64,000 nucleotides of DNA. Origin: Laspinema sp. D2d. Its GTDB lineage: Bacteria; Cyanobacteriota; Cyanobacteriia; Cyanobacteriales; Laspinemataceae. Under the pieces are notes generated by a model. The model had not been told where the DNA came from and searched no databases. It was given only the letters and a program-made list of their open reading frames with translations. This document shows, in pieces, positions 9,729-18,459 of the stretch. A program made the translations under genes and the position numbers. The stretch is taken from NCBI RefSeq assembly GCF_025370755.1, contig NZ_JAMXFC010000021.1, positions 31,680 to 95,679 of the forward strand. Direction: 5' to 3'. Every line of letters starts with the position of its first letter. Within the stretch, counting starts at the first letter, position 1.

Positions 9729-12407
9729 TTAGCGAAGCTGTTCTAATTGGGGCCTAACCTGAACCTGGAGGGTTTGACCTAATAACAAGAGACGACGGAA
9801 TTGGACTGAATCTCCGGGAGAAACGGCGAAGGATTCAGCCGAACCCGAGGCAATACTGGTATCCAGAGAGGGGAGACCGTGGCGATCAAGTTGACCTGTG
9901 AGCCAATAGAAATAAAGCTCTTGGGAGCGTTCTAGGGACAAGCCGAGATTGAGGCGTTGACCGACGGCAATCAGGCGTTCTAAGCGCTGAATATCAGCCT
10001 CTAGGAGTTCCGGTTGGACTTCGTGGAGCAGGTCCCAGAGCGATCGCAGAATGGACCGTTCTAAAATGACTTTGGCCTCGGGGAGATAGAGATCGCAACG
10101 GGTATGTTCAGCTTCCGTGGCGATCGCTTCTAACTCTCCTAAATGCCCAAACATCACGGGTCCATCAGCCGGGGCAATCCCCAGTTCCTGTTCTAAACCC
10201 AGGACCGACTCCATACAGCGATGACCCAAGGCAATCTCTGCGGCAACCTGTAACTCTTTCGGCACCGGCAGTTCATCCCGATGGAAACCCATCATGATCC
10301 CATAATTATCCCGATATACCTGGCTGTAGAGTTGGTCCAGACGCATCAAGGTTTCTTGACTTAACAGGCGCATGATCCGATGGCGTTCCTCGGCAAAGAG
10401 GTCACGCAGATTATAGGATTTGCCATCAAAATGCTCATTCATTGCCAAAATAGCATGGGCGGCACTGGCTTCTTGCAGCACCCCAAACAGATGCTCTTTC
10501 ATCTCGGTGTAGGCCCGTCGCCCCGTGAAGGGTTGAATGCTGCAATGGAAATCCCAACCGCCAAGATGGAGTACGGCAAAGACTAAATCGACACTTTCTC
10601 GGGTAATTTCCGAAACCAGTTGAAGTTGTCCGACTCCCAAAGTCAGGGGTCCCATGCGTTGCAACTGATAATCTCGTTGGTAAGCGTCATAGCAGTAAAC
10701 TCGCTGTTGGGGACCATAGGTGGTAAAGAGTCCACTGATGGCGTAATGGGCGGCAACTTGCTCTAAGCTAATTTGCGCGGTTTGGACCAGATGGCGATAA
10801 ACCCCGGCCCCATCTTTAAAAGCATCGACGTTACTAGATGCGAAGGCAAGACGGGCGATAAATTCTCGTTCGAGTTGGACTCCGGCAACATCCCCGGCGA
10901 GTTCGATCGCCCGGGCAGCATAGCGGAGGATTTGCACCCCTTCTGGGCGGGAGAGTTCTTCAAAGAACCAGCCGCAACTGGTGTACATCAGCAAGCTGTG
11001 ACGCTGCATTTCCAGCAGGCGCAGACCATCTACTTGTTCCAGGGAGGTGAGGGGGTGAGTTTGATGGTGTCGGAAGAAGCAGTCAATATTTTCTGGGGAG
11101 CGATCGCGGACGATTTTGATATATTCATCCCGCGCTTGCCAGGGGTCTAAGAACAGGTGGCGACCTTGTTCTTCATAGATGTCGGTGAGTTGATCCCGCA
11201 ACCAGTTGAGGGAGTCCCGGAGGGGACGCCGCCACTTTTGATGCCAACTGCCACCACCCCCGCAACCACAATCATCCTGCCAGCGATCAACGCCATGAGC
11301 ACAACTCCAAGCGGTGACGGGTTTGAGTTGAACTTCCCAGGAGGGGGGACTGATGCTCAAATAATGGGCAAAGTTGGTGACAGTCCAGCCATGTTTGGGG
11401 AATTCACTCACAAAGGCATAGGCGAGACATTTTTCGGTTCCGCCTTTATGGTGACCGAAGGTTTCGCCGTCGGTAGCGACAGAGAGCAACTGACTGGGAC
11501 GACCATCCCCTTGAATCGCTAACCCTAAGCGTCCGAGGAGGTTATGGGAATTGTTCAGGAGGTCATCAAAGCCCATATCGCGGGAAATTGGACCATCGTA
11601 GAAGAAGATATCGATGGATTTACGGTCTGATCCCCCTTGGGGATCAGGGAGAAAACAACGATAAGGCCGGGTGGGATCAATTTGTGCGCCACCGACTTCG
11701 ATCCAGTCGGTTTCGGTCTCTTCATCGGTGGGGATCACGCGGCAGCGTTGGGCTTGTGAGGGGGCTAGAATAATAAATTGGATGCCTTCCGCAATGAGGA
11801 CTTCCAGGGTGGGATAGTCTACGGCAGTTTCTGCTAACCACATTCCCTCGGGATCACGTCCGAAGCGGGATCGGAAGTCTTCTTTACCCCAACGAATTTG
11901 GGTATATTTATCTCGTTCGTTGGCAAGGGGGATGATGATATGGTTGTAAACTTGGGCGATCGCATTGCCATGACCGTTGAGCCGCTGTGCACTTTTGCGA
12001 TCGGCTTCGATGATGCGATTGTACACTTCTCGGTCATAGCGTTCCAGCCATGTCATTAAAGTCGCACCGATATTAAAGCTGAGATATTCATAGTTATTGA
12101 CGATCCCCACCACTTCGCCACAGTCGTTCAAGATGCGGGCATAAGCATTCGGACGATAGCATTCGTGATAAATCCGCTCGTTCCAGTCATGAAAGGGCGA
12201 GGCACTCGGTTGCCGCTCGATCGCATCTAAATAGGGGTTTTCGCGTGGGGGTTGGTAAAAATGTCCGTGAATGGAGACGTACACACCCGTAGCGGTTTTG
12301 ATGGGATCAACTTTGGCGGGTTCGGTCCGAGTTCCTGGCATTTCTGCTGGAGTTAGGGTAGTTAAGGTCGGATTCAGCATCATTGCTGTGTCGGATGGGG
12401 TTGTCAT
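9729..12407 (-). CDS. Glycoside hydrolase family 57 protein with DUF3536 domain
   Basis: An 892-residue cytoplasmic alpha-glucan-acting enzyme. The N-terminal half is a GH57 barrel: VSIHGHFYQPPRENPYLD at residues about 45-62, NNYEYLSFNIGATLMTWLE, and the region WLAETAVDYPTLEVL, which aligns with the GH57 segment carrying the nucleophile Glu (inference). SVATDGETFGHHKGG then resembles the family's Asp/His motif. The C-terminal half corresponds to DUF3536, found with GH57 in cyanobacteria. A run CGCGGGGSWHQKW lies in the middle. GH57 includes amylases, amylopullulanases and branching enzymes; which activity applies here is not decided. I preferred the ATG at 12407 (MTTPSDTAMM) over an upstream TTG at 12431. 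A perfect hairpin terminates the gene. Confidence 0.85.
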   Translation of the reverse strand: MTTPSDTAMMLNPTLTTLTPAEMPGTRTEPAKVDPIKTATGVYVSIHGHFYQPPRENPYLDAIERQPSASPFHDWNERIYHECYRPNAYARILNDCGEVVGIVNNYEYLSFNIGATLMTWLERYDREVYNRIIEADRKSAQRLNGHGNAIAQVYNHIIIPLANERDKYTQIRWGKEDFRSRFGRDPEGMWLAETAVDYPTLEVLIAEGIQFIILAPSQAQRCRVIPTDEETETDWIEVGGAQIDPTRPYRCFLPDPQGGSDRKSIDIFFYDGPISRDMGFDDLLNNSHNLLGRLGLAIQGDGRPSQLLSVATDGETFGHHKGGTEKCLAYAFVSEFPKHGWTVTNFAHYLSISPPSWEVQLKPVTAWSCAHGVDRWQDDCGCGGGGSWHQKWRRPLRDSLNWLRDQLTDIYEEQGRHLFLDPWQARDEYIKIVRDRSPENIDCFFRHHQTHPLTSLEQVDGLRLLEMQRHSLLMYTSCGWFFEELSRPEGVQILRYAARAIELAGDVAGVQLEREFIARLAFASSNVDAFKDGAGVYRHLVQTAQISLEQVAAHYAISGLFTTYGPQQRVYCYDAYQRDYQLQRMGPLTLGVGQLQLVSEITRESVDLVFAVLHLGGWDFHCSIQPFTGRRAYTEMKEHLFGVLQEASAAHAILAMNEHFDGKSYNLRDLFAEERHRIMRLLSQETLMRLDQLYSQVYRDNYGIMMGFHRDELPVPKELQVAAEIALGHRCMESVLGLEQELGIAPADGPVMFGHLGELEAIATEAEHTRCDLYLPEAKVILERSILRSLWDLLHEVQPELLEADIQRLERLIAVGQRLNLGLSLERSQELYFYWLTGQLDRHGLPSLDTSIASGSAESFAVSPGDSVQFRRLLLLGQTLQVQVRPQLEQLR

Positions 12408-13187
12408 ACTGTTAGATCTACAACTAAACAATCGATAAAATCTATCTTTAGGCAGGCAATCTCTGGGGTACAGAGTGTTGGATTAAGTGCAGACAATTGT
12501 AAGAAAATGGCGGGGCGATCGCTCGGGCAATGACAAACTTAGCACGCACCGCCGGGGTCTGCGCCTCAACTGTGATAGCCCTTGCTTGTACCTCATGATC
12601 TCTCAGGCTATCTCTTGCGCGATCGCTGTTCTATCCGTTTTCTGCTTTGAAGCTTCTGAAAGGCACTATAACCGATCCCCATTGTAAATAGTGCGATGCT
12701 TGTCTTAATTTCACACTTTAAAACAAATCTTTATTTTCGGAAACTTGCAAATCAAAATGTCTATGCTATAATCCGCTCCGCAAGACTTATCCGGGGATTT
12801 ATATCTTCATCTTGAAGACATCCAAATCCAAGGTCATGCCCTTTTGTGCTACAACAGGTTTCGTTATGACTGAACGAATTCTGAGTTTCAATCCCTAGTC
12901 TAATTACCTAGCCAAAACCGGAGGAAATGGATGCAAGGGTCTACAGTGAACTAACCTTCCCTGAATAGGAGTCCAATCAGACCGGCCAATTTAACGACAG
13001 TCTGATCGCAGAACCCTCCTGTAGATCCGTCAAATCAACCGGACTTGAACTCGAACGGGATCGCTCATCTTTTAGCCTAGACTCTGCCCTCAAACACCCG
13101 GTGAGTAGCCTAGGAATACCCGAAACATCTTCCTGATTCTTACAGTTCAATTACCACTCATTTTTTTACTGAGACCTAACCAATTTG
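12408..13187. other. Divergent spacer with long leader of the exchanger gene
   Basis: About 780 bp between the divergent GH57 and exchanger genes. It holds a good plus-strand promoter at 12745-12772, which would give a leader of about 410 nt before the exchanger ATG. The leader includes an inverted repeat (TCAGAC to GTCTGA, about 12978-13006) and a 7-codon ORF at 12931-12954 preceded by GGAGG. I recognise no known riboswitch. Confidence 0.4.
12745..12772 (+). promoter_or_regulatory. Candidate promoter of the Ca2+/H+ exchanger gene
   Basis: TTGCAA at 12745-12750, a 16-bp spacer ending in TGC, then a perfect TATAAT at 12767-12772. The TG before the -10 box makes it an extended -10 type. It is the best promoter match upstream of the exchanger gene. 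Confidence 0.5.
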
Positions 13188-14282
13188 ATGTCCATCAAAA
13201 ACATTATTTTCATCGGATTACTTGTCTTTGTCCCCATTTCCATTGCGGGTCATTTTCTGGAATGGGGAGCGTTAACGATTTTTTTAACCGCTTGTTTGGG
13301 AATTATTCCCTTAGCTGCTTGGATGGGAACCGCCACGGAAGAAATTGCGGTAGTGGTTGGTCCAAATATTGGGGGATTGCTGAATGCCACCTTTGGCAAT
13401 GCTACTGAATTAATTATCGCCCTAGTTGCCCTGAATGCGGGATTAATTAATGTCGTTAAAGCCAGCATTACCGGGTCAATTATTAGTAACCTGCTCCTCG
13501 TCATGGGGTTTTCCATGCTGTTGGGAGGGCTGCGATATAAAGAACAAGTATTTCAACCGATTGTAGCCCGGTTGAATGCCTCGGTGATGACTCTGGCGGT
13601 GATTGCCATGTTACTGCCCACAGCGGTAGATTTCACCTCCACCGGCATCGCAGAAAAGACTATGCAGCAACTCTCAAGCTGCGTGGCGATCGTCTTAATC
13701 CTGGTTTATGTCTTAACCCTGGTGTTTTCCATGAAAACCCATGCCTACCTCTGTGATGTCGGGGAAGCTGAAATAGAAGGGGAAGAAGGCGAACCCGGCA
13801 AACCGCCGAATGTCTGGTTATGGACAGGGGTGCTATTAGCCTGCACCCTGATGGTAGCTGTTGAATCAGAATTGTTAGTCGCTTCCCTAGAAGAAGCTAC
13901 TTCGATGTTGGGATTAACTGCCCTCTTTACCGGGGTGATTGTGGTTCCGATTATTGGCAATGCTGCGGAACACGCGACGGCAGTTACAGTGGCGATGAAG
14001 AATAAGATGGACCTCTCCGTATCCGTCGCCCTGGGTTCAAGTTTACAAATTGCCTTGTTTGTTGCGCCCGTCTTAGTCATTGCCGGTTATATCTTGGATA
14101 AACCGATGGATTTAAACTTCAACCCCTTTGAACTGGTGGCGGTTGCCGTATCGGTTGTAATTGCCAATTCGGTCAGTTCTGATGGCCGTTCCGATTGGCT
14201 AGAGGGGACTTTACTCCTGGCGACTTATGTCGTGTTGGGATTAGCATTCTACTTCCATCCGGAGATTGCAGGGATGGGTTAA
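13188..14282 (+). CDS. cax: Calcium/proton exchanger (CaCA family, CAX type)
   Basis: A 364-residue inner-membrane antiporter expected to expel Ca2+ in exchange for H+. It has about 11 hydrophobic segments and the two family alpha-repeats, each with an acidic ion-binding centre: GNATELIIALVAL in the first half and GNAAEHATAVTVAM in the second. Between the halves lies the acidic loop typical of CAX proteins (GEAEIEGEEGEPGKP, about residues 189-203). I chose the ATG at 13188; the preceding TTG would add one Met. A long untranslated leader precedes it and a hairpin with a T-run follows it. It is a single-gene unit, so its regulation is likely its own. Confidence 0.92.
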   Translation: MSIKNIIFIGLLVFVPISIAGHFLEWGALTIFLTACLGIIPLAAWMGTATEEIAVVVGPNIGGLLNATFGNATELIIALVALNAGLINVVKASITGSIISNLLLVMGFSMLLGGLRYKEQVFQPIVARLNASVMTLAVIAMLLPTAVDFTSTGIAEKTMQQLSSCVAIVLILVYVLTLVFSMKTHAYLCDVGEAEIEGEEGEPGKPPNVWLWTGVLLACTLMVAVESELLVASLEEATSMLGLTALFTGVIVVPIIGNAAEHATAVTVAMKNKMDLSVSVALGSSLQIALFVAPVLVIAGYILDKPMDLNFNPFELVAVAVSVVIANSVSSDGRSDWLEGTLLLATYVVLGLAFYFHPEIAGMG

Positions 14283-14320
14283 AAATTTGATATTGGGTTA
14301 AAAGAGTTCGATACAACCAG

Positions 14321-14344
14321 GGGGAGCAATGCTCCCTTTTTTTT
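14321..14344 (+). terminator. Rho-independent terminator of cax
   Basis: A GGGGAGC/GCTCCC hairpin with a short loop is followed directly by eight T residues (14337-14344), 38 bp after the cax stop codon. Confidence 0.85.
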
Positions 14345-14569
14345 GGGCTAAATTTTTTTGGGCTAAATGGGTTTGGGTTGGGCGCGGTTAAACCCATGAG
14401 GACAGCGATCGCCAGGTTCGATCAGGGACAAGGGTCAGAAATGATGCAGCCAGATTTATACCGCAAGACAACTGCCGGGAATCCCACCTATACTACAGAT
14501 AGTGGTTTCTTGAATTTGCGATCGCCCTAAGTATCGACCTCACCCGCTCAATCCAGCCCCTAAGCGTGT

Positions 14570-16480
14570 ATGAGCTATTGCATCAACCCCGCCTGTTCTT
14601 CCCCCCACAATCCGGATGACAAACTCTTCTGTCTCGGTTGTGGAATGCAATTGCTGCTTGATCGTCGCTATCGCCCGGTGAAAGCCCTCAGTTCTGGGGG
14701 CTTTAGCGTCATTTACCAAGTGGATGACCAGGGCCTGCCTAAAGTCCTGAAAGTCCTTAATCTCACCCAATTTACCACCCTCCAAGCTCAAAAAAAAGCC
14801 GTTTCCCTGTTTGAACGAGAAGCGCGGGTCCTGAGTCAACTCCATCGCCAAGGGATTCCCTACATGGAACCCTCGGCTTATTTTACGATCGCCCCTCCGG
14901 ACCGCAAACCTCCCTTACACTGTCTTGTTATGGAAAAAATTGAGGGAGTCAACCTCGAAGAATGGCTGAAACAACAAGGCACTCCCCTCACCCAATCCCT
15001 TGCCTTAGAATGGCTCAAACAATTAGTCCTTCTCCTGGAAGAAGTCCATCAACACCAATTTTTCCATCGGGATATTAAACCCAGTAATATCATGCGTCAA
15101 CCCGATGGCAATTTGGCTTTAATTGACTTTGGAACCGTTCGAGAAGTCGCTCATCGGGAACTCTCCCCCCGGCATCTCACCCCTGCCGGAACCGTGATCA
15201 TTTCCCGAGGATATGCACCACCGGAACAGGAAAAAGGTCATACGGTGGAACAATCGGACTTTTTTGCCTTAGGACGCACCTTTGTCTATTTGTTAACCCG
15301 CCAGCATCCCCTAACCTTTTATGACCCCTATACAGACGAATTTCGCTGGCGGAGTCATGCGCCTGGGGTTTCCCCTGAATTTGCCGAATTTCTCGATCGC
15401 CTGATGGCACCGTTCCCCTCCCAGCGTCCCCGCAATACCAGAGAAATTCTATCCGAACTCACCCGTTTAGAGCAGATTCAGAACCGCCACTCCCTGATTC
15501 ATCCCCTGCCACCCCCCCAGAAACTGCCTGTCCCTACACCCTCTGGCGTTACCCTGACAGGCCCTGATTTTACCCTCGATCGCACTTTGGTCGGGCATCA
15601 AGATGGAGTCTGGTCTGTGGCCCTTTCTCCTCGGGGTCATATCCTTGTCACCGGCAGTTGGGATAACACGATTAAAGTCTGGAATGTTGCTACGGGGCAA
15701 TTATTACGGACTCTGATGGGTCATCAAGAGGCGGTGTGGTCCGTGGCAGTCGCTTCGGATGGTAAAACCCTGGCATCAGGCAGTTCTGACCAGCAGATTA
15801 AAATTTGGAACCTTCCTACCGGACAATTAATTCACACCCTCACGGGTCATTCTAACTGGGTCGCGGCAGTGGACCTCTCCCCAAAGGGTGAACTGGTTGC
15901 TTCGGCGAGTTCGGATAAAACGATTAAAGTTTGGTCGGTTAAGAGTGGGGAATTAATCCACACCCTCACGGGTCACCGCTACGCTGTTACTTGCATCGCC
16001 TTTACTCCTGATGGCAAAACCTTAGTCAGTGGCAGTGGGGACAAAACTTTGAAAATTTGGTCCCTGACGACGGGTGAATGCCTCTCAACTTTCACCGGAC
16101 ATCGCGCCTCGGTAACTTGCCTTGCCATTAGTCCTGATGGCAAAACCGGGGTGAGTGGGGATGTGAAGCAGACCCTTTGTGTCTGGGATTTAGAGACCCT
16201 TGAGCTTAACTATACCCTCACGGGTCATTCGGGAACGATTTGGTCGGTGGCGATCGCCCCTGATGGCGAACAGTTGGTCAGCAGTTCTCGGGATAAAACG
16301 GTTAAAATTTGGGACTTACAGACGGGAGAATTACGCGGCACTCTCATGGGTCATCGCAGTGCGGTTAATGATGTGGCGATCGCCCGCAATGGGAAAATTC
16401 TCGTCAGTGCGAGTCATGACCAAACCATCAAAATTTGGCGACGGGTCCATCAACCCTCAAATGTGGCGATCGGTTCATGA
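14570..16480 (+). CDS. Ser/Thr protein kinase with C-terminal WD40 propeller
   Basis: A 636-residue signalling kinase. Residues 4-25 form a zinc-ribbon-like four-cysteine motif (CINPACSS, then CLGCG). Residues about 32-295 are the kinase: an atypical Gly loop (LSSGGFSVIYQV), HRDIKPSN around residue 167, IDFGTVREV as the DFG motif and GYAPPEQE in the activation segment. A Pro-rich linker (PPPQKLPVPTPSG) leads to seven WD40 repeats, residues about 342-630, each with a GH start and a VW or IW end (VWNV, IWNL, VWSV, IWSL, VWDL, IWDL, IWRR). Seven repeats make one closed propeller for protein binding. Repeat 5 is irregular (GDVKQTLCVW). No transmembrane segment is seen. Substrates are unknown. Confidence 0.93.
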   Translation: MSYCINPACSSPHNPDDKLFCLGCGMQLLLDRRYRPVKALSSGGFSVIYQVDDQGLPKVLKVLNLTQFTTLQAQKKAVSLFEREARVLSQLHRQGIPYMEPSAYFTIAPPDRKPPLHCLVMEKIEGVNLEEWLKQQGTPLTQSLALEWLKQLVLLLEEVHQHQFFHRDIKPSNIMRQPDGNLALIDFGTVREVAHRELSPRHLTPAGTVIISRGYAPPEQEKGHTVEQSDFFALGRTFVYLLTRQHPLTFYDPYTDEFRWRSHAPGVSPEFAEFLDRLMAPFPSQRPRNTREILSELTRLEQIQNRHSLIHPLPPPQKLPVPTPSGVTLTGPDFTLDRTLVGHQDGVWSVALSPRGHILVTGSWDNTIKVWNVATGQLLRTLMGHQEAVWSVAVASDGKTLASGSSDQQIKIWNLPTGQLIHTLTGHSNWVAAVDLSPKGELVASASSDKTIKVWSVKSGELIHTLTGHRYAVTCIAFTPDGKTLVSGSGDKTLKIWSLTTGECLSTFTGHRASVTCLAISPDGKTGVSGDVKQTLCVWDLETLELNYTLTGHSGTIWSVAIAPDGEQLVSSSRDKTVKIWDLQTGELRGTLMGHRSAVNDVAIARNGKILVSASHDQTIKIWRRVHQPSNVAIGS

Positions 16481-16800
16481 CTCTCTTTGAAACAGATTAC
16501 TTCTACCCCTAACTCGTCTCAAAATTAGCCGACTTCTGTTGCATTCCCCGCTTAAATCTCTCCCTACATCGGCGACTCGGGGAAACAGCTATTTCTTTTT
16601 AAAGAGTCCGATTAACCCCTTTAGATAGAGGTCACCTTCGCCCTAACGAGGATAAATTAGGGAAACATTGATAACTGTAATCATAAATCCACCTATCAAT
16701 TCAGTCGGGTCAGTCTGGATCGGAACAAAAAAATCCCGGCTCCCCAGCCTATAACCTTAACAGACAACTAAACGCCCATCCCAGCCGTAGAGGTAAAATT
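16481..16800. other. Gene-free spacer
   Basis: About 320 bp between the WD40 kinase and DUF760 genes. I see no gene, no strong hairpin and no RNA element. Confidence 0.4.
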
Positions 16801-17142
16801 ATGAACCCTGAATCCAATCGTCCGCCAGAATTTCTCTCAGAAGATGGAGAAAATAATTTACTGTGGGACTATTTACAATCCTTGAGCCCGGAAGCCATTT
16901 CCCAACTCTCTCGACCGAGTTCCTCGGATGTCTTTCAAGTCATGGAACGTAACATCATCGGGTTGTTAGGAAATCTGCCCCCAGAACACTTTGGCGTGAC
17001 GATTACGACCAATCGTGAACATCTCGGACGAATTCTTGCCTCAGCGATGATTAGTGGCTATTTCCTGCGCAATGCCGAGCAACGCATGGCCTTTGAAAAC
17101 TCCTTACAATTTACCGAATCTCATCCTAAAATTCATGAGTAA
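16801..17142 (+). CDS. DUF760 domain protein
   Basis: A 113-residue soluble protein of the DUF760 family, found in cyanobacteria and plant chloroplasts. Typical wording is LLWDYLQSLSPEAISQLSRP followed by VFQVMERNIIGLLGNLPPEHF, then TTNREHLGRILASAMISGYFLRNAEQRM (read as consecutive pieces). It is predicted mostly alpha-helical, with no signal peptide. The ATG at 16801 is preceded by AGAGGTAAAAT, a moderate ribosome site. The gene lies 20 bp before mutY and may be co-transcribed with it. The biochemical role is not established for the family in a way I can apply here. Confidence 0.8.
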   Translation: MNPESNRPPEFLSEDGENNLLWDYLQSLSPEAISQLSRPSSSDVFQVMERNIIGLLGNLPPEHFGVTITTNREHLGRILASAMISGYFLRNAEQRMAFENSLQFTESHPKIHE

Positions 17143-17162
17143 ATGGAGCATTAAGTTGTAGG

Positions 17163-18320
17163 GTGGAGTTGAAAAAACTAAATCAGAACCAGAGTATTAC
17201 TCGAACCTCGGCAGGCTCTCCCCAGAGTTTGCCGAATTTTGCTATTTTAGACCTGCGGAACTCTCTGCTGAGTTGGTACGCCCAAGCGGGACGAGATTTA
17301 CCTTGGCGTCATCAACGGGATCCTTATCCCATTTGGATCTCGGAAATTATGTTACAACAGACCCAAGTTAAAACGGTTATCCCCTATTATCATCGCTGGT
17401 TGGAGCGGTTTCCAACGATCGCCGGTTTAGCCGAATCCAGTCAACAGGATGTCCTCAAATTGTGGGAAGGGTTAGGATATTATGCTCGTGCGCGCAATTT
17501 ACACGCTTGTGCTCAGGCGATCGTTCAGGACTATGCTGGCAGTTTTCCCACTACCCTAGAAGCTGCACTGGCGTTACCGGGAATTGGTCGAACTACCGCA
17601 GGTGGGATCCTCAGTGCGGCATTTAATTTACCTTTGCCGATTCTTGATGGGAATGTCAAACGAATTTTCGCTAGACTCATAGGGTTGCAGGTGCCACCGG
17701 CAAAGGCGATGAAGCTATTATGGCAATGTTCAGAAGTCTTGCTGGATCAGAAAAATCCTCGGGATTTTAATCAGGCTTTGATGGATTTGGGGGCGACTTT
17801 ATGCACTCCCAAGGCCCCTGAATGCAGTCGCTGTCCTTGGATGGTTCACTGTCAAGCTTATCAATTAAAAATGCAGGCTGATTTACCCATGCGTGAAACC
17901 TCTAGTCCCCTCCCCCATAAACAAATTGGTGTAGCCGTGATTTGGAATGATCAAGGGGAGATTTTGATTGATCGCCGACGTCAGGACGGACTCCTCGGGG
18001 GGTTATGGGAATTTCCAGGAGGCAAAATCGAACCGGGAGAAACGGTATCAGATTGTATCCACCGGGAGATTCGAGAAGAGTTGGCGATCGCAGTGGAAGT
18101 GGGTGCAAAACTGATTACGTTAGAGCACGCTTATACCCATTTTCGGGTAACTTTAACGGTTCATCATTGTCGTCATATTGCAGGGGAACCGCAACCGTTG
18201 GAATCCGATGAAGTGCGCTGGGTGCGATTGGATGAAATCGACCAGTTTCCGTTTCCAAAAGCGAATGTCAAGATTATTGAGGCGTTACGTCAATCCGAAA
18301 ATTCTTCATTTAAACTGTAA
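17163..18320 (+). CDS. mutY: A/G-specific adenine glycosylase
   Basis: A 385-residue DNA repair enzyme that removes adenine mispaired with 8-oxoguanine. The HhH-GPD domain shows the catalytic Glu in ISEIMLQQTQV (E61), the hairpin LPGIGRTTAGG and the catalytic Asp in LDGNVKRIFARL. The iron-sulphur loop has four cysteines spaced C-x6-C-x2-C-x5-C (CTPKAPECSRCPWMVHC). The C-terminal part, residues about 258-380, is a Nudix domain with GGKIEPGETVSDCIHREIREE, which in MutY recognises 8-oxoguanine; the full Nudix box is nearly intact here. The start is a GTG at 17163; an internal start cannot be excluded because about 25 N-terminal residues precede the conserved region. Confidence 0.93.
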   Translation: MELKKLNQNQSITRTSAGSPQSLPNFAILDLRNSLLSWYAQAGRDLPWRHQRDPYPIWISEIMLQQTQVKTVIPYYHRWLERFPTIAGLAESSQQDVLKLWEGLGYYARARNLHACAQAIVQDYAGSFPTTLEAALALPGIGRTTAGGILSAAFNLPLPILDGNVKRIFARLIGLQVPPAKAMKLLWQCSEVLLDQKNPRDFNQALMDLGATLCTPKAPECSRCPWMVHCQAYQLKMQADLPMRETSSPLPHKQIGVAVIWNDQGEILIDRRRQDGLLGGLWEFPGGKIEPGETVSDCIHREIREELAIAVEVGAKLITLEHAYTHFRVTLTVHHCRHIAGEPQPLESDEVRWVRLDEIDQFPFPKANVKIIEALRQSENSSFKL

Positions 18321-18365
18321 CCGAAACCCAAATCAGCTAAGGCATTAAGTTAGGGTTTTAGGGTT

Positions 18366-18392
18366 AGAGATGTACCCGTTGGGTGCATCTCT
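18366..18392. terminator. Hairpin between convergent mutY and ABC exporter genes
   Basis: AGAGATG and CATCTCT pair around an inner ACCC-GTT-GGGT stem. It has no long T-run. Its position in a 140-bp convergent space suggests a bidirectional stop. Confidence 0.45.
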
Positions 18393-18459
18393 ATAGGGAA
18401 ATGTTTGGGGTAGGGTTTCTCGATTGATAACGGTCACAATTAGAGGGGAAAAGGGGTGG

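Noticed and set aside
10773..11522. Long open frames on the plus strand opposite the GH57 gene
   Set aside because: They are antisense shadows caused by the GC-rich codon use of the real minus-strand gene.
12487..12687. 66-codon plus-strand ORF upstream of cax
   Set aside because: It starts with GTG and lacks a ribosome site. Its Cys- and Arg-rich composition looks random, and it overlaps the probable GH57 promoter region.
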